Below, one piece after another: positions 7,163 to 16,294 of a stretch of DNA of 46,184 nt; the stretch's first letter is position 1; each line of letters starts with the position of its first letter. Made by a program: the position numbers and the translations under genes. Under the pieces are notes generated by a model. The model did not search any database. It had not been told where the DNA came from and saw nothing but the letters and a program-made list of their open reading frames with translations. This DNA comes from Halobaculum saliterrae (lineage in GTDB: Archaea; Halobacteriota; Halobacteria; Halobacteriales; Haloferacaceae): NCBI RefSeq assembly GCF_009831625.1, contig NZ_WUUS01000014.1:1-46184 (forward strand), given 5' to 3'.

Positions 7163-8716
7163 TTAGAACAGCTGTTCGCGAATCTCTGTACCGTACTCAA
7201 GTGTTTGGTTGTCAATCTGTTCATTGACATCCTCGATGGACGCATCCTGAGATACAATTAAATCAAGGTACTCCAGGATGAGATCTGCATAGAGTTCGCG
7301 AGCACGGATGAGGAACGTGCTAGCAAGGAATTCCTCGTCTTCGACTGTAATCCACTCACTATCGCTCGGTTCGTCTGGGAGTGTTGTATCCTCGTGAACG
7401 ACCTCGTTCCGGTAGTCATACAGCGTTCTGAAGAACTCCCCTGTCCGCTTTGACGGCCAATTCCGAGCGTTCTGCTCACCTAGAAGCACTGCCGTCCGCA
7501 CACCGAGCCGGTATCTGTTTCCGCCGGGAGAGCCACCTTTCAGCACGGTCGTTTCGCAGCCGACGACGCAGTCGACTAATTGATCCTCCAGGGACTCCCG
7601 GCTGAACATTCGCTCGAACCGAGCCAGCGGGTTCTGAAACTTGTCATGGCCGGGTGCGATTCGACGTCGATGATCTTTCCACAGCCGAGGGATCTCCAGG
7701 GCACGATCTTCAGCGATATGCGTTCTTGTCGTCGAACTCGGACACTCGAATTCGAGCTCGAAAGTGACTGGTGCCGCAATTCCACGGTACGTTTCCCAGC
7801 CTGGAACTACGTTGTAGCCCTTCTCGTAGCCAACAGTCCCCATCGGGCAGAGAAGCCGCAGACACCGACGAACGCTCGTTGCAAGATATTCGACCACATC
7901 GGTCAGTTGTTGCCAGGGATAGACATCGGCCGGTGTGACGTCGAAGTCGGGACGTTCCCAGGGGGAGATTTCGGTGTCATCGATATCGCGAGCGATATCC
8001 CGATAGGGCCGGCGTCGACGGAGGACGATTTCTAGCGCTGCGTTCGGGCCGCCTGCATCGAGCGTCTCGACTGGCTCGAGGACGCTCGTCCCCGGGGCTT
8101 CGTGCGTCGCGATTCCGGCTTCCTCCAGACGGTCTAAGGGACGAATCCGGAGCGTGTCAACGGCGTATGGTCCCAGATAGTCCGGACTACCCTGGATCTC
8201 CGTTTCGAGGTTGATCGTGATGTCTGGCTCGATGGAGGTGTTCTTCAGAACGAGCAGGAATCGGGAGTACTCGCGATCGGTGAACCGGGGCTCGAACTGC
8301 TCCTCGAAGGCGGTTGCGAAGGCATCCTCGTCAAACTGAAACTCGCCGGCGTAATTCAACACGACACCGACGAACTCGAACAGTCCCCGTTCGATAGACT
8401 CGATACGGTTGGCTTCGGATAACTGATCGTCGTCGGGGGGATCCAGGAGCTGATCATAGATGAGCTGGGACGCCTCTGCAAATTCCCCAGCATAGAGATT
8501 GTCGAAGACGTCCTTGTCGTCGAAGAAGTCACCAGGGACAGGAACCGTGACCTCCTCAGTGTTCTGCATAAACCCGCCAGTACTCAGCTGATGGAACGTC
8601 CGTGTAGGTGGGTCGACATCCACATCGGAGTGCCGTTCGATGACGGCACGGACTCCCTCTTTGATTAGCGGGCGCACATCAGCGCCCCACTCAGGTGGCA
8701 TTCTATCGAGGACCAC
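7163..8716 (-). CDS. ApeA-like HEPN domain protein
   Basis: The 517-residue protein has an unrecognised N-terminal half rich in beta strands. Its C-terminal half matches the ApeA-like HEPN pattern: DQLVDCVVGCETTVL, then YRLGVRTAVLLG, then FRTLYDYRNEVVHE with the RxxxxH ribonuclease motif near residues 436-441. HEPN proteins of this group are antiphage RNases that are held inactive until infection is sensed. It is oriented away from the GmrSD-type gene at 9504, with a coiled-coil membrane protein directly upstream (24 bp away), so the two leftward genes probably form one unit. The ligand or trigger is unknown. Confidence 0.72.
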   Translation of the reverse strand: MVLDRMPPEWGADVRPLIKEGVRAVIERHSDVDVDPPTRTFHQLSTGGFMQNTEEVTVPVPGDFFDDKDVFDNLYAGEFAEASQLIYDQLLDPPDDDQLSEANRIESIERGLFEFVGVVLNYAGEFQFDEDAFATAFEEQFEPRFTDREYSRFLLVLKNTSIEPDITINLETEIQGSPDYLGPYAVDTLRIRPLDRLEEAGIATHEAPGTSVLEPVETLDAGGPNAALEIVLRRRRPYRDIARDIDDTEISPWERPDFDVTPADVYPWQQLTDVVEYLATSVRRCLRLLCPMGTVGYEKGYNVVPGWETYRGIAAPVTFELEFECPSSTTRTHIAEDRALEIPRLWKDHRRRIAPGHDKFQNPLARFERMFSRESLEDQLVDCVVGCETTVLKGGSPGGNRYRLGVRTAVLLGEQNARNWPSKRTGEFFRTLYDYRNEVVHEDTTLPDEPSDSEWITVEDEEFLASTFLIRARELYADLILEYLDLIVSQDASIEDVNEQIDNQTLEYGTEIREQLF

Positions 8717-8740
8717 TCTATCCTCCCACTTAGTTGCCCG

Positions 8741-9430
8741 TTAGACCGGCTGATTCTCATCCGCCGTGTCCGTCGTGTCATTATCGACTGACCGCTTGGG
8801 TGACTCGTCCGATACTTCCGAAATTTCTCGATAGAGGTGTAGGAATACGTAGCTGAGACCACACACCCACGCTGCGAACACAGCTATCGAGCGCACTCTC
8901 GCTGATCCGAACTCGGTTGCTAGTCCCAACACCCGAAGGAGGTACGCGAGCGAAGGCACAACGACCGCCAGGAGAATCGCGATCACACTCGCTTTGAGAG
9001 TTCCTGTTACATTCGCTGGGTCAAGGGCTTCGTATCGACTCACGAGTCGCTGTCGTTCGTCGGTGAGTGCTTCCCGTCGACTCCGAAGCTGGAGCCAGCG
9101 GCGATGATTTCGATTGTGCCGTCTGGCGCTCTGGATGTCGGCTTGGACGTTCGCCGCCTGCGACTCCTCTGACTCGCGATAGAACTTCCGTTCCGGCGAG
9201 AACCGAGGCTTTTCGACATACCGAGGCTCGTCAATACTGTGGGTCTTGTCCTCGATTTCGGTCTGTTCGCTGTCGAGGCCGCGAAGCTTGGCGTCGATCT
9301 CCTCGAGCCGGCGGTTGATCCAGTGACGTTCGGCCTTGAGATTCGAGAGGTTACTGACTAAGAGGGCGGTCAGAATCCCGATAAAGACACTTGCCGAAGT
9401 AGCAAGTGCGGCGTAAAAACCTGATAGCAT
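8741..9430 (-). CDS. Membrane protein with central coiled coil
   Basis: There is an N-terminal hydrophobic segment (about 4-27, ASVFIGILTALLVSNL) and then a charged helical region of about 110 residues (30-140) likely to form a coiled coil. Two further hydrophobic segments follow (about 148-170 and 180-202) before an acidic tail. The plan resembles membrane partners of defence systems, which either sense or execute membrane damage. It is divergent from the restriction gene at 9504 and upstream of the HEPN gene, so it may be the membrane arm of a HEPN-based system. No family name is assigned. Confidence 0.62.
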   Translation of the reverse strand: MLSGFYAALATSASVFIGILTALLVSNLSNLKAERHWINRRLEEIDAKLRGLDSEQTEIEDKTHSIDEPRYVEKPRFSPERKFYRESEESQAANVQADIQSARRHNRNHRRWLQLRSRREALTDERQRLVSRYEALDPANVTGTLKASVIAILLAVVVPSLAYLLRVLGLATEFGSARVRSIAVFAAWVCGLSYVFLHLYREISEVSDESPKRSVDNDTTDTADENQPV

Positions 9431-9503
9431 ACGTTCGTAGGTGAGGTGTTGGTCCCCTGTCGGTACAGGAATTTATTACGGCGGCATTTAAACACCTGCT
9501 AAC

Positions 9504-11921
9504 ATGCCGAAGGCGGATCAAAAAACAGTCTCACAGGTCTTCTCGGACGCAAAATTACAAGTCCCACTCTATCAGCGCAGCTATGCTTGGGAACCGCAGC
9601 AGGTCGAGGACCTCCTGAACGATATTGACTACGTCTATCGCCGGCGCTACGGCTCTCCGAACGCTCGTAGCGTGACTACTGCCTCATCTGATGCGGACAG
9701 CAACGACACGAACGGGAATTCAGACGTCTACCACTACTTCGGGACGTTGGTTCTCAACGCGAGAGGCAAGCAGGACATGATGGGATCGGAGTGGACCGTC
9801 TACGACATAATTGACGGGCAACAGCGGCTCACGACGACCAACGTCTTCATCGCGTGTATCGTGGAGGAGCTCGAGGCGATCGCGGATGCATTCGATGCTG
9901 CGGGGCTTGGCAAGGAGGATCTCCCGGAAGGTGTCGTCCGGCTCCCCGGCTATCTCGCGACGAACTACACGGAGAACTATCTCAAGCTTGGCGACCGGAA
10001 GGAGGGCCGCCATCTCGAGCCCGGGGAACTCACTGAAGCAGCGTATGCAGAACTCATCATCGACCAAGGTGAGCCACAGACGATCCTTGACGATGACGAG
10101 CGGCTTGTCCCGGAGAAGAAGCTGGCCAGAGCGAAAGAGATCATCCAGAAGTGGATCCGTGAGAAGCGGGAACTCTTCCTCGGTGATGAAGACCTGGGAC
10201 AGGCTACGGAAGCAGATCTTCTTGAATACTATACGGCCATCAAGCGGTATACGGGTGTTCTCACCTCCCAATTCAAACTCACCTCCCAAGAGGTCGAGAG
10301 CACGGACGAGGCAGGTCGGCTCTTCGAGGCTGTCAACGACCGAGGGCGGGATATCACCCTTGCCGACAAGGTCAAATCGTACCTGATCTACGTCTCCGGT
10401 GAATTCGACACCTTGGACTCGGAAGCGGTCGCCCGTCGATTCAACGACGCCGTCGAAACAGTAGCCCAGTACGCCACCGATGATGACGATATCGACCAAC
10501 TGGTTCAGTTCCACTGGGAGCTCTTTACGGGAGAGTACAAGAAGGTCCGCAAGAACCGATCTGGCCCGACGCCAATCCACCGGCGTATCAAGGAATCACC
10601 CCGCCATATTCCCCTCGAACGGGATCCAGAAGAGGTCGCGACGTGGGTCAACAACTACGTCGATACACTCTCGAGCGTCTCCAAGTCCTACGTCCAAGCG
10701 AATTACCTCGACGTTTTCAACCGGCAAACCGACGTCTCGCCCCAGGTTCAGGCTCGCGTTAAGTCCCTTCACAACATCAACTTCTCCAATATCGCGCCGC
10801 TCATCATCGCAGCCATCGAGCGATACGATGCTGACAGCCCGGAGTTCGCGCGGATCGCAACGCTCTGTGAGGTCTATTCGTTCCGCGTCTACCAGGTCGC
10901 CAAACGATCGCAACGGACCGCACGCCGCGAGTTCAAGGAGGCAGCACACCGGCTCTACGCCTCCGAGTTCGAGGACGGTTTCGTCGAGGACCTGTTCGGT
11001 GAAGCAGTCGTTGACCCGCCCTACGAGAACCCAGCTGTCGCCGTCGACGAGGTGACGGCGTATCTCGACAATTACATCGGCCGGCACTGCCCCGACAACG
11101 ACTTCGTCGAGTACCTGACGCGGTCGGACATCATCCAAGGGAGCGACACCCGGGGCTGGCCGGGCTTCTGCAACAAGGGTGCGATCCGGTTCCTGTTGTT
11201 CGAGTACGAGAAGCACCTTCGCCAGGAGAAGAACACGGATACGTCGCTGAAAATGCTCCCCAGCGTGATGGACCTCGACGAGTTCACGATCGAGCACATC
11301 GCGCCGCGAACGCCGGAGACCAGCGCTGCGGAGCTTGAAAATCACGAGGAGAACGTGAATCGGTTGGGGAATCTCGCTCTTCTCGGGCCGAAGGATAATC
11401 CGTCAGCGTCGAACGACGATTATGCGACAAAGTACGAGGAGATCTACCAAGACGCGCAGATGGAGATTCTTGGTGACGACCTCCCAGCTCCAGCAGTGGG
11501 TTGGGACGTCGACGCGCTGGACGCACGAGCGCGGGATATCGTGGCCTTCGCGCTCGAACACTGGAGTGGCGAATCGGCGGCTGTCGTTACGATGGCACAG
11601 GGAAGTTCCGACGCAGCTGAGGAGGCAGCCACTGATCCGAGGACGGACACCGCGTTCACCATCCGTGATGATGCACAACGGACGTATGCGGAGGACGTCG
11701 ACGCGGATCCTTCGCGAGTGAAACTCGTCCGGCAGGGTGACGCGGATATGCCGAGTTCCGGCGCCGATGGGGTAACCGAACTCCCACAGTGCTCCTGTGG
11801 CGCGCTCTACACTCGCATCTCCGATGGAGAGGATGACACAGAGATGTACGAGTGCGTCTGTGGGTCCTCGCTAGAAGCTCCGAATCTCGCCGGGATCACT
11901 CGGTCGATACTCGGGGACTGA
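9504..11921 (+). CDS. GmrSD-type restriction enzyme (DUF262 + DUF1524) with C-terminal zinc ribbon
   Basis: This 805-residue single-chain protein has an N-terminal DUF262 (ParB/Srx-like) domain with the YDIIDGQQRLTT motif near residue 100 and the FEAVNDRGRDITLADKVKSYL segment near 280. A C-terminal DUF1524 HNH domain carries FTIEHIAPRTP and NRLGNLALLG, with N and K residues after it. In GmrSD these parts use NTP and cut modified DNA (type IV restriction). After the HNH part there is a further region with CSCG and CVCG (about 767-795), a probable zinc ribbon not typical of the core family. A TTTATTA box 27-30 bp before the ATG indicates a leaderless start. It is followed 76 bp later by the type IIG enzyme. 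Confidence 0.88.
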   Translation: MPKADQKTVSQVFSDAKLQVPLYQRSYAWEPQQVEDLLNDIDYVYRRRYGSPNARSVTTASSDADSNDTNGNSDVYHYFGTLVLNARGKQDMMGSEWTVYDIIDGQQRLTTTNVFIACIVEELEAIADAFDAAGLGKEDLPEGVVRLPGYLATNYTENYLKLGDRKEGRHLEPGELTEAAYAELIIDQGEPQTILDDDERLVPEKKLARAKEIIQKWIREKRELFLGDEDLGQATEADLLEYYTAIKRYTGVLTSQFKLTSQEVESTDEAGRLFEAVNDRGRDITLADKVKSYLIYVSGEFDTLDSEAVARRFNDAVETVAQYATDDDDIDQLVQFHWELFTGEYKKVRKNRSGPTPIHRRIKESPRHIPLERDPEEVATWVNNYVDTLSSVSKSYVQANYLDVFNRQTDVSPQVQARVKSLHNINFSNIAPLIIAAIERYDADSPEFARIATLCEVYSFRVYQVAKRSQRTARREFKEAAHRLYASEFEDGFVEDLFGEAVVDPPYENPAVAVDEVTAYLDNYIGRHCPDNDFVEYLTRSDIIQGSDTRGWPGFCNKGAIRFLLFEYEKHLRQEKNTDTSLKMLPSVMDLDEFTIEHIAPRTPETSAAELENHEENVNRLGNLALLGPKDNPSASNDDYATKYEEIYQDAQMEILGDDLPAPAVGWDVDALDARARDIVAFALEHWSGESAAVVTMAQGSSDAAEEAATDPRTDTAFTIRDDAQRTYAEDVDADPSRVKLVRQGDADMPSSGADGVTELPQCSCGALYTRISDGEDDTEMYECVCGSSLEAPNLAGITRSILGD

Positions 11922-11997
11922 GCATCTCAACTCCTTTGAGAATACGTAGTCCTGCGTCGTTACAATTTTGATGGTTGGGTGGGGAGTCAGTTAAACA

Positions 11998-14946
11998 ATG
12001 AGTGCAAAAGAGGCGAAGTTCCATGGGATCCTGTACACTCGTCTTCTTGACTATGTTGAAGATAATGACACTCTTTTCGATGAGCCTGTATCAGAAAAAA
12101 CAACTGAATCGGGTTTTGCGGATATCTACGTTCCATCTGCTCTAAACGGTGAACTGGTTATTGAAGTCAAGCGGGACGACATTTACCCTCGTGATAAGGA
12201 GGTCATCAAGCAGGCACGCGAGTACACAGAGGATTTGGATGCAGATTTCTTCGCCACGTGTAACTCGAATGACCTGTTCCTCTTCCACTACCAAGGGGAG
12301 ATCGAGGTCAGCGACATAGACTTCTACTACTTCAATCTCCGAGATGTCGACTTGTCTGAGGCGATTCCGCAGCTTCTCGGGGTTGTCGAACACGTCCATG
12401 AAGCGCAATCGCTGCCGGATCAGACCGAGCGCGAGCGTATCGTTGGGGTTCTCCGCTCCTTCCACAGCTCGATTTGGCCGACATACAAGGGATTGGCTCG
12501 CGAGAAGTATGGGAGCAACGAGCGGTTCACGCAACAGTTTGACGAGTGGGTGCAGGAGAACGACTACACGGACCTGGATGAAGAAGAGCAGTACGAGGTA
12601 GCGGGAAAGCAATACGCCTATCTGCTGACGAACAAGGTGCTGTTCTACGAGGTCATCCGCGAAAAGACGAAAAGCACGTACGATCCCGAGGTGGGCGAAA
12701 GTGTGGCTGAGATCGAGACGGAGAGCGGATTCGAGCTTGATCCGCTCCACGGGCACACTACCCTCGAGAACCTCGAGAATCACCTCCAAAACCAGTTTGA
12801 GACGATCATTAAGGAAATCGACTACGAACCTATCTTCGACGATGGGGCGAGCCTGTTCTCTGATTTCCCGCAGAATCGGAAGACACTAACGACTCTGCAG
12901 GACTTCTTGGAGAACATCGAGGCGGAGTCGATCACGCGGCTGGATGAAGACCTTCTTGGGGAGATTTACGAGGAACTAATTCCCGCGGACGAGCGGAAGA
13001 TGCTCGGCCAATACTACACTCCGCCGAAAATCGCCGAGACACTTGCGTCGTGGGCAATTCCTGACCGTTCGAATGATGGTATTCCGCGTGTTCTGGATCC
13101 TGCGTCGGGGAGTGGGACATTCACCGTCGAGGCGTACCAGCAGCTGGAACAGCTGCCCTCGCAGCCCTCTCATCAGGAGATTGTAGATCATCTCGTCTCC
13201 ATCGACATCAACAAGTTCCCACTTCATCTCACTGCGCTAAACGTCGCCTCGCAGAACGTCAGCGAGAAGACCGACCGCATCCACACGCACCACGACAGCT
13301 TCTTCAACATTTCACCGGATGTTGACGCGCTCTTCAGCTCAAAAGTTCACGCGGAGGCTGACGACGGGGAGGTGGGACTGTTCGATGCGGCCATCGGTAA
13401 TCCGCCGTACATCGATCAAAGGCGTCTGTATCCCGACAAGGAACACTTTCGGAAGCATCTCAAACAACTTGGGCCGGAGGGATCGAATCCGTACTACGAT
13501 GGCGATAAGCGGTTCAGCAAACGGTGTGACGCTTATATTTACTTCATCACTCATGCCACGCAGTTCCTAAACGACAACGGGCGGCTTGGATACATCGTCC
13601 CGACAAAGTGGATGATGACCGGGTATGGTGAGGAATTCCAAGAGTTCCTTCACGACTATTACAAGATTCGAGCCGTGGTGGCGTTCGGGGCGCGGGCTTT
13701 CGAGGACGCATTCGTCGACGGTGCGCTGCTGATGATCGAGCGGTGTGACGACGAAGAGGAACGTCGAAATAATGTGGTCAACTTCATCCGGATTAAGGAG
13801 GAGATGGATGCCGAGGACATCGTTGATACCGTGGAGTACGAGATCGACTTGGATGGTAGTCGTGAGATGATGGTGTTGACGCGCGACTCGTACCGGACGG
13901 TTGCTGTGCGCCAGGAGTACTTGATGGAGCGTGAGTCGTCCAAACTCGGTCACTTCCTCTCAGCTCCGCAAGAGTTCATCGAGCTCCTCGAAAATCCGCA
14001 TACCACCTCGCTGAAGAATCTTCTCCGAGACTCCAGTCGTGGCGTGACGACTGGTGACAACGACTTCTTCCTAATTGACGAGGAGGACGCCAAGTCACGC
14101 GGGATAGATGAGCGGTTCCTCACTCCTGTGATCCGGTGGATCAAGCAGATGGAGCCCCAAACGAAGCTTACCGAGGACTCCACGGACGTGTATCTTCTTG
14201 ACACTCATGACTACGTCGAGGAGGTGAAGTCGAGTGGGAACCTCCAACAGTCGGACTTGGAGGAGCGCGTGAAATCTCGGCTTCGTGAGGACGGGTATAC
14301 CGCTCTATGGGACTATATCCGAGAGGGGGAAGCACAAGGTGTCAACGAGAAGCGGACGTGCGCTGCCCGTGACGTATGGTTCGATGTTGGTGAGTTGGAA
14401 CGTGCTGACATACTCCATCCGAAGGGATTCAAGTACAGACTGTTCTGTCTGCGCAATGTCGACAACATCGCGGCTAACAACCGCCTATACCGTCTCCATC
14501 CAGCACGCGGCGTAGACACGAAGGTGCTGCTCGGCGTGTTGAATTCCACCGTATACCAGGCCGCCGTCGAAACGCTCGGGCGTAGCGAGGGGCGCGGAAT
14601 GCTCGAACTGTCCAAGGGAGACCTAGTGAGTTTACCCGTCCTGGATGTTCGGCAACTGGACGACGATCAAAAGCAGGCGATTAAGGATGCATTCATCGAG
14701 TGGGAGTCCGGTGTTGAGGGAGCACAGGACGAACTTGATGAAGTAATTCTTGAGATTATGGATGTCGAGACGGACGTGGACGAGCTTCAGGAGATTCGGG
14801 AGGCAGTGACGCAGGAACGTAACGACCGGGGGACCACGTCAGAGGTGATGGTCAGTCGCGTGGACACGTTAGAGGACGTTGGCACCCATACATTTACTGT
14901 TGGCACGGAAGCGGAGGAAGAGGCCGAACTCAGCGACTTTATGTGA
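11998..14946 (+). CDS. Type IIG restriction-modification enzyme (Eco57I-like N6-adenine methyltransferase)
   Basis: The 982-residue protein combines several functions. The N-terminal nuclease domain has GFADIYVPS (D42) and ELVIEVKRDD (E56, K58), a PD-(D/E)XK pattern. A helical connector follows. The N6-adenine methyltransferase domain has motif I VLDPASGSGTF at about 365-375 and motif IV NPPY at 468-471. The C-terminal target-recognition domain is TaqI-like (LGVLNSTVYQAAVETLG, then ELSKGDLVSLPVLDV). This plan is typical of single-chain type IIG enzymes that methylate and cut the same asymmetric site. No other BREX or Pgl genes are present, so PglX is unlikely. Its TGA overlaps the TBP start codon. 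Confidence 0.9.
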   Translation: MSAKEAKFHGILYTRLLDYVEDNDTLFDEPVSEKTTESGFADIYVPSALNGELVIEVKRDDIYPRDKEVIKQAREYTEDLDADFFATCNSNDLFLFHYQGEIEVSDIDFYYFNLRDVDLSEAIPQLLGVVEHVHEAQSLPDQTERERIVGVLRSFHSSIWPTYKGLAREKYGSNERFTQQFDEWVQENDYTDLDEEEQYEVAGKQYAYLLTNKVLFYEVIREKTKSTYDPEVGESVAEIETESGFELDPLHGHTTLENLENHLQNQFETIIKEIDYEPIFDDGASLFSDFPQNRKTLTTLQDFLENIEAESITRLDEDLLGEIYEELIPADERKMLGQYYTPPKIAETLASWAIPDRSNDGIPRVLDPASGSGTFTVEAYQQLEQLPSQPSHQEIVDHLVSIDINKFPLHLTALNVASQNVSEKTDRIHTHHDSFFNISPDVDALFSSKVHAEADDGEVGLFDAAIGNPPYIDQRRLYPDKEHFRKHLKQLGPEGSNPYYDGDKRFSKRCDAYIYFITHATQFLNDNGRLGYIVPTKWMMTGYGEEFQEFLHDYYKIRAVVAFGARAFEDAFVDGALLMIERCDDEEERRNNVVNFIRIKEEMDAEDIVDTVEYEIDLDGSREMMVLTRDSYRTVAVRQEYLMERESSKLGHFLSAPQEFIELLENPHTTSLKNLLRDSSRGVTTGDNDFFLIDEEDAKSRGIDERFLTPVIRWIKQMEPQTKLTEDSTDVYLLDTHDYVEEVKSSGNLQQSDLEERVKSRLREDGYTALWDYIREGEAQGVNEKRTCAARDVWFDVGELERADILHPKGFKYRLFCLRNVDNIAANNRLYRLHPARGVDTKVLLGVLNSTVYQAAVETLGRSEGRGMLELSKGDLVSLPVLDVRQLDDDQKQAIKDAFIEWESGVEGAQDELDEVILEIMDVETDVDELQEIREAVTQERNDRGTTSEVMVSRVDTLEDVGTHTFTVGTEAEEEAELSDFM

Positions 14947-15494
14947 TGCCTGAAGTAGTGAATGTCGTCGCGTCGGGGGCGTTGGGCCGTGAATTGAACA
15001 TTCGAGCCGTTGGTGAGGATATCGACGCTAACGAGGTGAAGTCACAGACGGGTGAATACAAAACGCCGACTGCCTACATTCGGGAACACGAGGATGGTCC
15101 CCTCGTTACCGTGTACGAGTCTGGAAGCTACCATATCTCGGGTGCAAAGTCCGTGGAGGACGCTGAGGGGGCGCGGGATTGGTTTATCGGGGAACTGGAG
15201 AGAATAGGTGTTGAGGACGTGGAGGTCACGTTTGCGGTGAAGAATGTGGTTGTCGTTGGAGATCTAGAGAAAACGATTGATTTGAACCGGTTAGCTATCC
15301 AGTTCGGTCTTGAACGGGTGGAGTATGAGCCAGAGCAATTCCCAGGGATGGTTTACCGACCAGACGAGATGGAGAGTGTATTTCTAATCTTCTCATCGGG
15401 TCGGGTGGTTATTCCAGGTACGTCAACGGTTGAAGGAGCGTTTGATGCGTTCAACTGGCTGGTAGAGCAGATTGGGGCTGAAAAACAGATCTAA
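14946..15494 (+). CDS. tbp: TATA-binding protein (TBP)
   Basis: The 182-residue protein has the two-repeat saddle of archaeal TBP. Repeat 1 begins VNVVASGALGRELNI and repeat 2 contains VKNVVVVGDLEKTI, the signature FPGMVYRPDEMESVFLIF, and SGRVVIPGTSTVEGA. The length is normal. The ATG at 14946 shares its A with the TGA of the type IIG gene, so translation is coupled. A GTG one codon earlier is possible. Haloarchaea often carry several TBPs, and different TBP-TFB pairs choose different promoters. Its place as second gene of a restriction-modification operon is odd: it may tune expression of plasmid genes or of the enzyme. It is divergent from canonical TBP in repeat 1. Confidence 0.93.
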   Translation: MPEVVNVVASGALGRELNIRAVGEDIDANEVKSQTGEYKTPTAYIREHEDGPLVTVYESGSYHISGAKSVEDAEGARDWFIGELERIGVEDVEVTFAVKNVVVVGDLEKTIDLNRLAIQFGLERVEYEPEQFPGMVYRPDEMESVFLIFSSGRVVIPGTSTVEGAFDAFNWLVEQIGAEKQI

Positions 15495-15509
15495 TGAGGG
15501 GTAGATGTA

Positions 15510-15944
15510 TCAAACCGGCGGATGTCCCCGACCACCCTGTCGATTGTTCCCCGCATTCTTCAGCACGTCTACGATGACGACCAGCAGGCTAGCGACAATC
15601 AACAAAACTACACCAAGTGTGAAGCCGCCGTTAAGGAAGATCGTAGTTCCGAGCCACCCTACGCCATACACGGCGACTCCGGCCTTGTCGGCCCACACGT
15701 ACGCAGCGATGATTGGAGCGACATAGGCAATGAAAAAGTAGGCGATACCCCATGCAGTAAAGATCGTACCGAGGTCTACGAGCGTCGTCTCTGGATTGAG
15801 GGATTGCTGAATGGCAGCGAGTTGGGTGAAAATAACGACCACGATTTTGTTAACGAACGCGACTGCGATTCCTTCACCGAACCCGGCGATGATGCCAGCG
15901 GCGGAAGCGGGATCTGGTTCTTGACGGGGCTGTCCGTATGCCAT
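15510..15944 (-). CDS. Small multi-pass membrane protein
   Basis: This 144-residue protein has a short polar start (MAYGQPRQEPDPAS) and then about four hydrophobic segments (around 15-45, 58-85, 88-108, 110-130) rich in Gly, Ala, Ile and Val. The tail is basic and Gly-rich. It starts 1 bp after the stop of the membrane protein at 15946-16191, so the two are co-transcribed. The pair recalls small membrane subunits of secretion or pilus systems, but no associated ATPase exists here, so no function is given. Confidence 0.65.
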   Translation of the reverse strand: MAYGQPRQEPDPASAAGIIAGFGEGIAVAFVNKIVVVIFTQLAAIQQSLNPETTLVDLGTIFTAWGIAYFFIAYVAPIIAAYVWADKAGVAVYGVGWLGTTIFLNGGFTLGVVLLIVASLLVVIVDVLKNAGNNRQGGRGHPPV

Positions 15945-15945
15945 A

Positions 15946-16191
15946 TCAGGCAGAGGATGCGTTCACGAAATCCTTGTAAGTGAAGTACGCGCTCAGGGTG
16001 ATGAGAAAGCCGAGGGCGTCATTAAGCAGAATCGTAGCCTGCGGATTTTCCCAGAGATGGAGGGTGAATATTCCGAGAGGGATATCATAGGCGAGGAGAA
16101 TCCGGGGAACAATGATCGTGAGTATCCCGACAACTGCCCAGAACTGGTAACCCTTCAGGTCTCCAAGCGGGTTGCGGACGTCACCTGCCAT
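15946..16191 (-). CDS. Small membrane protein, two to three helices
   Basis: With the ATG at 16191 the protein has 81 residues (MAGDVRNPLGDLKGYQFWAV...). Hydrophobic segments are near 17-37 and 48-70. An upstream in-frame ATG at 16245 would add 18 residues that look less coding. The gene ends 1 bp before the start of the next membrane protein and is divergent from the DUF2254-like gene at 16295. Confidence 0.6.
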   Translation of the reverse strand: MAGDVRNPLGDLKGYQFWAVVGILTIIVPRILLAYDIPLGIFTLHLWENPQATILLNDALGFLITLSAYFTYKDFVNASSA

Positions 16192-16294
16192 TATTTGTAA
16201 GATTAGAGTTTGTCTATTAATAGGACTTTCCACGTTCAGCTTCATATCACAGAACTACGTGGTGGGTGTGAGAAAGCATATATGAGGGCAATTT

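Noticed and set aside
11998-14946. PglX of a BREX system
   Set aside because: There is no brxA, brxB, brxC, brxL or pglZ gene nearby, and an N-terminal nuclease pattern is present, so a single-chain type IIG enzyme fits better.
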